A stretch of DNA of 64,000 bases from an uncultured Muribaculaceae bacterium (GTDB lineage: Bacteria > Bacteroidota > Bacteroidia > Bacteroidales > Muribaculaceae). How positions within the stretch are numbered: the first letter of the stretch is position 1; every line of letters starts with the position of its first letter. The notes under the pieces are model-generated. The model ran no database searches. It was not told the DNA's origin and was given only the letters and a program-made list of their open reading frames with translations. Both the position numbers and the translations under genes were made by a program. The DNA is taken from positions 109,279 to 173,278 of the forward strand of contig CAJUQP010000002.1 of the NCBI GenBank assembly GCA_910588245.1. The letters run 5' to 3'. This document shows positions 59,633 through 64,000 of the stretch, piece by piece.

Positions 59633-60100
59633 ATGGCATTATGGTTTGAATGCAAAGTGCGTTACGACAAGATGATGGAGAACGGCACTGTAAAGAAAGT
59701 CAACGAGCCCTATCTTGTCGACGCCCTGACCTTTACCGAGGCCGAGGCGCGCATAATCGAGGAGATGACCCCCTTCATAAGCGGGGAATTCTCTATATCG
59801 GCTGTAAAGAAAACCAAGATCTCGGAGATCTTTTTCGATGATTCGGCCGACAAATATTATATGGTGAAGGTGAATTTCATCACTCTCGACGAGAAAAGCG
59901 GAGTGGAAAAGAAATCCGCTTCGTTTATCCTTACCCAGGCAAGTGATCTTGAGGGGGCGCTCGCGCGCTTCAAGGAGGGTATGAAAGGCACGATGGCCGA
60001 CTACGATATCGCCTCGATCGCTGAGACTCCCCTGATGGACGTATACCCTCTCGACCTTTCCGGCGATAAGAAACCTGAAACCCCTGAAACTCAGGCGTAA
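59633..60100 (+). CDS. DUF4494 domain protein
   Basis: A 155-residue protein of the Bacteroidales-specific DUF4494 family. The typical start is ALWFECKVRYDKMMENGTVKKVNEPYLVDALTFTEAEARI, followed by KVNFITLDEKSGVEKKSASFILTQASDLEGALARFKEGM, and an acidic, Pro-rich tail (EPETPETQA-like). Soluble, no signal peptide. Function unknown. Its stop is 1 bp before the start of the YggS-type gene, so they share a transcript; the two are not known to share a pathway. Confidence 0.88.
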   Translation: MALWFECKVRYDKMMENGTVKKVNEPYLVDALTFTEAEARIIEEMTPFISGEFSISAVKKTKISEIFFDDSADKYYMVKVNFITLDEKSGVEKKSASFILTQASDLEGALARFKEGMKGTMADYDIASIAETPLMDVYPLDLSGDKKPETPETQA

Positions 60101-60101
60101 T

Positions 60102-60770
60102 ATGGGCATTGCTGAAAATCTCGGGAAAATATTGTCGGAAATACCTTCCGGCGTGCGTCTTGTGGCCGTATCGAAATTCCATCCTGCCGAGGCTGTCATG
60201 GAAGCCTATGATGCCGGACAGCGTATATTCGGTGAGAGCAGGGTGCAGGAGCTCCTCGCCAAGGAACCGGTACTTCCGGCAGACATCCAGTGGCATTTCA
60301 TCGGGCATCTGCAGACCAACAAAGTGCGTCAGCTCGTCGGGCATGCGTCTTTGATAGAGAGTGTCGACTCTGAACGTCTGCTGGATCTTATCGACAAGGA
60401 GTCGGAGAAGGCAGGCGTAGTGAGCCGGGTGCTGATGCAGGTGCATGTGGCCCGTGAGGAGACGAAGTTCGGTTTTTACCCCGAGGAACTTCTCGAATAT
60501 TTCAGCTCACGCCGGTTCGAGAATCTGAAAGCCACCCATATCTGCGGAATAATGGGGATGGCTTCAAATACCGACGACATCACGCGGGTAAGGGCCGATT
60601 TCAAGGCCATAGCCGATGTTTTCCACGCGGTGGCCGATGACGGTGATCTCGGACTGCGTGGCTTTGATATCCTATCCATGGGTATGAGCGGAGACTGGCG
60701 CATAGCCGTGGAGGAGGACGCTAATCTCATAAGAATAGGAACAGCTATCTTCGGACAACGCGACTACTGA
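60102..60770 (+). CDS. YggS/PROSC-family PLP homeostasis protein
   Basis: A single-domain, TIM-barrel PLP-binding protein (222 residues) that buffers pyridoxal phosphate. The PLP lysine is in RLVAVSKFHPAEAV (about residue 25); FGESRVQELLAKE, WHFIGHLQTNKVRQLV, ESVDSERLLDLI, VLMQVHVAREETKFGF, and the C-terminal LSMGMSGDWRIAVEEDANLIRIGTAIFG are the diagnostic blocks. The phosphate-binding SMGMSGD is present. It follows the DUF4494 gene by 1 bp. Confidence 0.93.
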   Translation: MGIAENLGKILSEIPSGVRLVAVSKFHPAEAVMEAYDAGQRIFGESRVQELLAKEPVLPADIQWHFIGHLQTNKVRQLVGHASLIESVDSERLLDLIDKESEKAGVVSRVLMQVHVAREETKFGFYPEELLEYFSSRRFENLKATHICGIMGMASNTDDITRVRADFKAIADVFHAVADDGDLGLRGFDILSMGMSGDWRIAVEEDANLIRIGTAIFGQRDY

Positions 60771-60863
60771 AAGCGGCCGCAGGCGCCACAGGTTGCCTCT
60801 CCGTGCCGGAATGAATATGCGAATCTAATATCTATAACAATAACGACTTTAAAATCAGCGATT

Positions 60864-62192
60864 ATGACACAATCAACCCAAAAAAAACCTGTAGTCGCGA
60901 TCATCACGATGTTCTTTATCTTCGCGATGATTTCATTCGTGACCAACATGGCGGCTCCTTTCGGCAACATCTGGGGCTTCAGGTATGCCTGGGCAGGAAT
61001 GGCCGGCAACCTCATGAACTTCACCGCCTATCTCTTCATGGGCATCCCAGCGGGCAACATGCTCATCAAGTACGGTTATAAGAAGACCACCCTTATAGCC
61101 CTGGCAGTCGGCGCTATAGGCCTCGGCATACAGCTCCTTTCGAGCATCGTCGGCGACAACGTCATCGTGATCGGCGGCGAAAATCCCACCACGCTCAACC
61201 TCTTCATCTATCTTCTTGGCGCTCTTGTCTGCGGTGTCTGCGTATGTATGCTCAATACTGTGGTCAATCCCATGCTTAACCTTCTCGGAGGCGGCGGCAA
61301 CAAGGGTAACCAGCTTATCCAGACCGGCGGCGCGCTCAACTCCCTTTCCGGAACTTTGACCCCGATGTTTGTCGGCGTTCTTGTCGGCACTCTTACCAAG
61401 GAGACGACCATGGCTTCCGTGGCTCCCCTCGTGTGGACAGGCATTGTGATCTTCGTGCTTGCGTTCATAATCATCTCTTTCGTGAAGATCCAGGAGCCTC
61501 AGGCCAACCTGAGCAACGTGAAATACGAGCATAGCCCTCTGGCTTTCCGCCACTGTCTGCTCGGAGTCATCGCGATCTTCTTCTATGTAGGTGTCGAGAT
61601 CGGTATCCCCGGCGAGCTCAACGCATGGATCAGCCGTGAGAACTTCGAAGGTGCCGCAGCCGTAGCAGGCTCTCTCGCCGCCCTTTACTGGCTCATGATG
61701 CTTATCGGCCGTTTCCTCAGCTCTATCATCAGTGGAAAGGTGTCGACACGCCTGCAGCTTCTTGTCGCTTCGTCGGTAGCCCTTATACTTCTGCTCATAG
61801 CTATCTTCCTGCCAGAAAGTATCACCTTCAAGTCGCCTGAGATCCAGGCTCTCAACATCTATAGCGGCGAGGTGCCCATGAAGTGTCTGTTCCTTTTCCT
61901 CTGCGGTCTGTGCACATCGGTGATGTGGGGTGGCATTTTCAACCTCGCCACAGAGGGTCTCGGCAAATACACGGCCAAGGCTTCCGGTCTTTTCATGACC
62001 ATGGTTGTCGGTGGTGGTATCATGCCGTTCATCCAGGACTGGATTGGCCGTACCGTAGGTTATGTGTCGAGCTACTGGCTTGTATTCGCTATGGTTGCCT
62101 ACATCTTCTATTATGCCCTCATCGGTTCGAAGAACGTCAACAAAGACATTCCTGTCGATATTGAGGAGGAGATGGAAGAGGAACTCGTCTGA
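60864..62192 (+). CDS. MFS transporter, sugar-type
   Basis: A major-facilitator transporter (442 residues) with 12 hydrophobic segments, resembling the FucP/glucose-galactose branch of Bacteroidales. An N-terminal half with MFFIFAMISFVTNMAAPFGNIW and YLFMGIPAGNMLIKYGYKKTTLIAL (MFS loop 2-3 motif), the central loop at about 205-235, then VEIGIPGELNAWISRENFEGAAAVAGSLAALYWLMMLIGRFLSS. Substrate is not evident. It is followed by a strong terminator. Confidence 0.88.
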   Translation: MTQSTQKKPVVAIITMFFIFAMISFVTNMAAPFGNIWGFRYAWAGMAGNLMNFTAYLFMGIPAGNMLIKYGYKKTTLIALAVGAIGLGIQLLSSIVGDNVIVIGGENPTTLNLFIYLLGALVCGVCVCMLNTVVNPMLNLLGGGGNKGNQLIQTGGALNSLSGTLTPMFVGVLVGTLTKETTMASVAPLVWTGIVIFVLAFIIISFVKIQEPQANLSNVKYEHSPLAFRHCLLGVIAIFFYVGVEIGIPGELNAWISRENFEGAAAVAGSLAALYWLMMLIGRFLSSIISGKVSTRLQLLVASSVALILLLIAIFLPESITFKSPEIQALNIYSGEVPMKCLFLFLCGLCTSVMWGGIFNLATEGLGKYTAKASGLFMTMVVGGGIMPFIQDWIGRTVGYVSSYWLVFAMVAYIFYYALIGSKNVNKDIPVDIEEEMEEELV

Positions 62193-62232
62193 GACTTCTC
62201 TGTTCTTTAAAAGATATCCAAAGAGTTTTAGA

Positions 62233-62265
62233 AGCCGCGCGTCCGTATTGGATGCGCGGCTTTTT
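62233..62265 (+). terminator. Terminator after the MFS gene
   Basis: AGCCGCGC-g-TCC pairs with GGA-t-GCGCGGCT, followed by five T. Confidence 0.9.
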
Positions 62266-62361
62266 CGTTAAAAAATATGTTTTGTTCCGTTTTCGGTGTT
62301 TTTGCGGTAATTTTGGTATGGATTTCTGTGTTTTGGATTATGAATTGTGGCCGGAATGAAT

Positions 62362-62369
62362 TAAATTTG
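62362..62369 (+). promoter_or_regulatory. -7 box of the polyferredoxin gene
   Basis: TAAATTTG is a full match 89 bp before the start. A second candidate, TAATTTTG, lies at 62308-62315. Neither has TTTG at 19-20 bp. Confidence 0.45.
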
Positions 62370-62457
62370 CAGTTGAAAGAGTCCCGTTTGCGGTTTGTCG
62401 GCGCGTGCGTCAGGCCGGGAGGGAATCTGATCTAACCTATAAACATCTAATTTCAGA

Positions 62458-63948
62458 ATGCTGAAGAAAATCAGAGTCATCCTGGCAGTGATAAGCATAG
62501 TGCTCGTCACTCTGTGTTTTGTAGATTTCACGGGTTTGGCCGACAAGTGGTTCGGATGGACGGTGAAGATACAGTTCCTCCCTGCGTTGCTCGCGCTTAA
62601 TCTGGTTGTGTTAGCCTCCCTTGTGGTTCTCACCCTCCTGCTCGGACGCATATACTGCTCCGTGATCTGCCCTCTGGGCATCATGCAGGATATATTCGGC
62701 TGGTTGGGTAAGAAACGGAAAAAATACCGCTACAGCTGGTCGCCGGCGAAGAATGTGCTTAGAATCGTGTTTCTCTGCATTATGGCGGTGGCGGTTTTCC
62801 TTGGCATCGGGGTGGTGGTATCCCTTCTCGCTCCATACAGTGCCTATGGCAGGATATGTGCCAATCTCCTGGCCCCTGTCTGGGATGCGGCCAACAACGT
62901 GTTGGCCGGTATCGCCGAGAGCAACGGGAGCTACGCTTTCTATAAGGTGAATGTCGGGATTCAGAGCTGGATAGTTTTCGGTGTGGCGGTGGCCACTGTC
63001 GTGATCCTCGCTATTCTTGCCTGGCGCAACGGCAGAACCTATTGCAATACCGTCTGTCCTGTCGGCACGGTGCTTGGATTTCTGTCGCGATTCTCGCTCC
63101 TTTCCCCGGTGATCGACAAATCAAAATGCAATTCGTGCGGACTATGTTCGCGCAACTGCAAGGCATCATGTATCGACGGCAAAAACCATCGTATCGACTA
63201 TTCACGCTGTGTGGCCTGTATGGACTGCATTGGCACCTGTGCCCATCATGCCATCAGTTACGGCCTGCGCTACCGCCATGAGGATGATAAGAATGTGAAA
63301 GCGGATGCCGCGCCTGTGTCAGGAAGTCGCCGCACATTTGTTATGACCGCCCTCGCCACTGCCGGAGCGGCCGCCCTCAGGGCCCAGGAAAAGAAAGTTG
63401 ACGGAGGACTCGCCGTGATAGAGGATAAACAGATACCTGACCGCAAAGTCAAGATAGTGCCTCCGGGTGCGCTCAGCATAAAGAACCTCGCCGACCATTG
63501 CACGGCCTGCCAGTTGTGCATACAGGCGTGTCCCAACGATGTGCTCCGTCCCTCGACCGATCTTGAGAGACTTATGAAACCGGAGGCATCCTATGAGAAT
63601 GGATATTGCCGTCCGGAATGCACGCGCTGTTCGGAGGTGTGTCCTACCGGTGCGATAATAAAGATCACTCCCGCCGACAAATCCGCCATACAGGTTGGTC
63701 ATGCTGTATGGGTAAGGAAAAACTGCATACCCCTGACTGACGATGTGGAATGCGGCAACTGCGCGCGTCATTGTCCCACAGGCGCGATACAGATGATCAA
63801 CTCAGTCGCGGGAGATGAAAGCTCGCGCAAGATTCCGGCGGTCAACACTGAGAAATGCATAGGTTGCGGCGCTTGCGAGAATCTATGCCCGGCACGTCCC
63901 TTCAGTGCCATATATGTCGAAGGACACCAAATTCACAGGACTATCTAA
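62458..63948 (+). CDS. Membrane 4Fe-4S polyferredoxin (NapH/FixG-like)
   Basis: A 496-residue electron-transfer protein. About five hydrophobic segments in the first 190 residues carry two C-x3-CP motifs (GRIYCSVICPLG and GRTYCNTVCPVG), as in NapH/NosR-like quinol-facing subunits. Then come ferredoxin-type clusters: CNSCGLCSRNCKASC, CVACMDCIGTCAHH, CTACQLCIQACPNDV, CRPECTRCSEVCPTGA, CGNCARHCPTGA, CIGCGACENLCPARP. Between clusters 2 and 3 sits a Tat-like segment SRRTFVMTALATAGAAAL (about 290-310). It looks like a fusion of a NapH-type membrane part with a Tat-dependent NapG-type part. Partner and electron flow are unknown. Confidence 0.88.
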   Translation: MLKKIRVILAVISIVLVTLCFVDFTGLADKWFGWTVKIQFLPALLALNLVVLASLVVLTLLLGRIYCSVICPLGIMQDIFGWLGKKRKKYRYSWSPAKNVLRIVFLCIMAVAVFLGIGVVVSLLAPYSAYGRICANLLAPVWDAANNVLAGIAESNGSYAFYKVNVGIQSWIVFGVAVATVVILAILAWRNGRTYCNTVCPVGTVLGFLSRFSLLSPVIDKSKCNSCGLCSRNCKASCIDGKNHRIDYSRCVACMDCIGTCAHHAISYGLRYRHEDDKNVKADAAPVSGSRRTFVMTALATAGAAALRAQEKKVDGGLAVIEDKQIPDRKVKIVPPGALSIKNLADHCTACQLCIQACPNDVLRPSTDLERLMKPEASYENGYCRPECTRCSEVCPTGAIIKITPADKSAIQVGHAVWVRKNCIPLTDDVECGNCARHCPTGAIQMINSVAGDESSRKIPAVNTEKCIGCGACENLCPARPFSAIYVEGHQIHRTI

Positions 63949-63986
63949 GAAGTTGTTTAAAAATGAACGTTAAATTATGGGCGGCA
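63948..63986. repeat. Short dispersed repeat, copy 2
   Basis: Matches the element at 56163-56200 with a few differences and small gaps. Here it begins at the last base of the polyferredoxin stop codon, that is, downstream of a gene and not upstream as in copy 1. The window ends 14 bp later. Confidence 0.7.
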
Positions 63987-64000
63987 ATTTTTTAGTTAAA

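Overview
The window looks like a chromosome segment of a gut Bacteroidales bacterium, most likely of the Muribaculaceae (Duncaniella/Muribaculum type). Evidence for this: promoters of the Bacteroidota form (TTTG, about 20 bp, TAnnTTTG); almost no Shine-Dalgarno sequences; DUF5119/fimbrillin lipoproteins; an S9 dipeptidyl peptidase; a DUF4492-cydA-cydB operon; a DUF349 protein; and large pectin-active lyases and hydrolases. No tRNA gene, rRNA gene, transposase or CRISPR array was seen.

Layout. 1-5.6 kb: the 3' part of fmt is followed by the menaquinone genes menD-menB-menC-menE and a terminator. 5.6-7.8 kb: two fimbrial-type surface lipoproteins. 8.0-11.7 kb: a Crp/Fnr regulator and an unusual GH28-GH43 fusion enzyme. 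11.8-16.6 kb (minus strand): a glycogen operon (debranching enzyme, GT4 synthase-like, GH57) with a textbook promoter. 16.9-19.5 kb (minus): a YihY-type membrane protein, the RNase P RNA gene (rnpB) and a cytidylate-kinase-like gene. 19.6-34.2 kb: housekeeping genes, namely a cyclophilin, a DUF349 protein, serB, a patatin-barrel protein, apbE, a DJ-1 protein, a YigZ protein, HU, a 29-residue ribosomal-type protein, RNase G/E and DPP IV.

34.4-50 kb is the accessory part, visibly richer in A+T. It holds a MntA/HepT module, an AraC regulator next to a divergent tryptophanase/tyrosine-phenol-lyase family enzyme, dinD, a Crp-type regulator with a TGTGA-N6-TCACA box downstream, and a LuxR-type regulator. 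A ThiF-like gene and a lipoprotein/outer-membrane-barrel pair follow, transcribed divergently from a strikingly symmetric operator region. Next come an ECF sigma factor, a putative anti-sigma membrane protein, two CAAX-type (CPBP) membrane proteases and a SecD-head-like lipoprotein; then a HigB/HigA-like toxin-antitoxin pair with an operator in its promoter, a TlpA-like thioredoxin and a frameshifted small membrane gene. 50-64 kb returns to core functions: a PL26-type rhamnogalacturonan exolyase, folC with a split chromate transporter, cytochrome bd oxidase, DUF4494, a YggS-type PLP protein, an MFS transporter and a membrane polyferredoxin.

The most interesting signals are: the two identical palindromes centred 30.5 bp from each of two diverging -7 boxes (41.1-41.25 kb); the sigma/CPBP/SecD-head cluster (44.5-47.7 kb); the lyase with tyrosine-phenol-lyase specificity residues but a missing PLP-contact arginine (36.4 kb); and a perfect 42-bp palindrome inside dinD.
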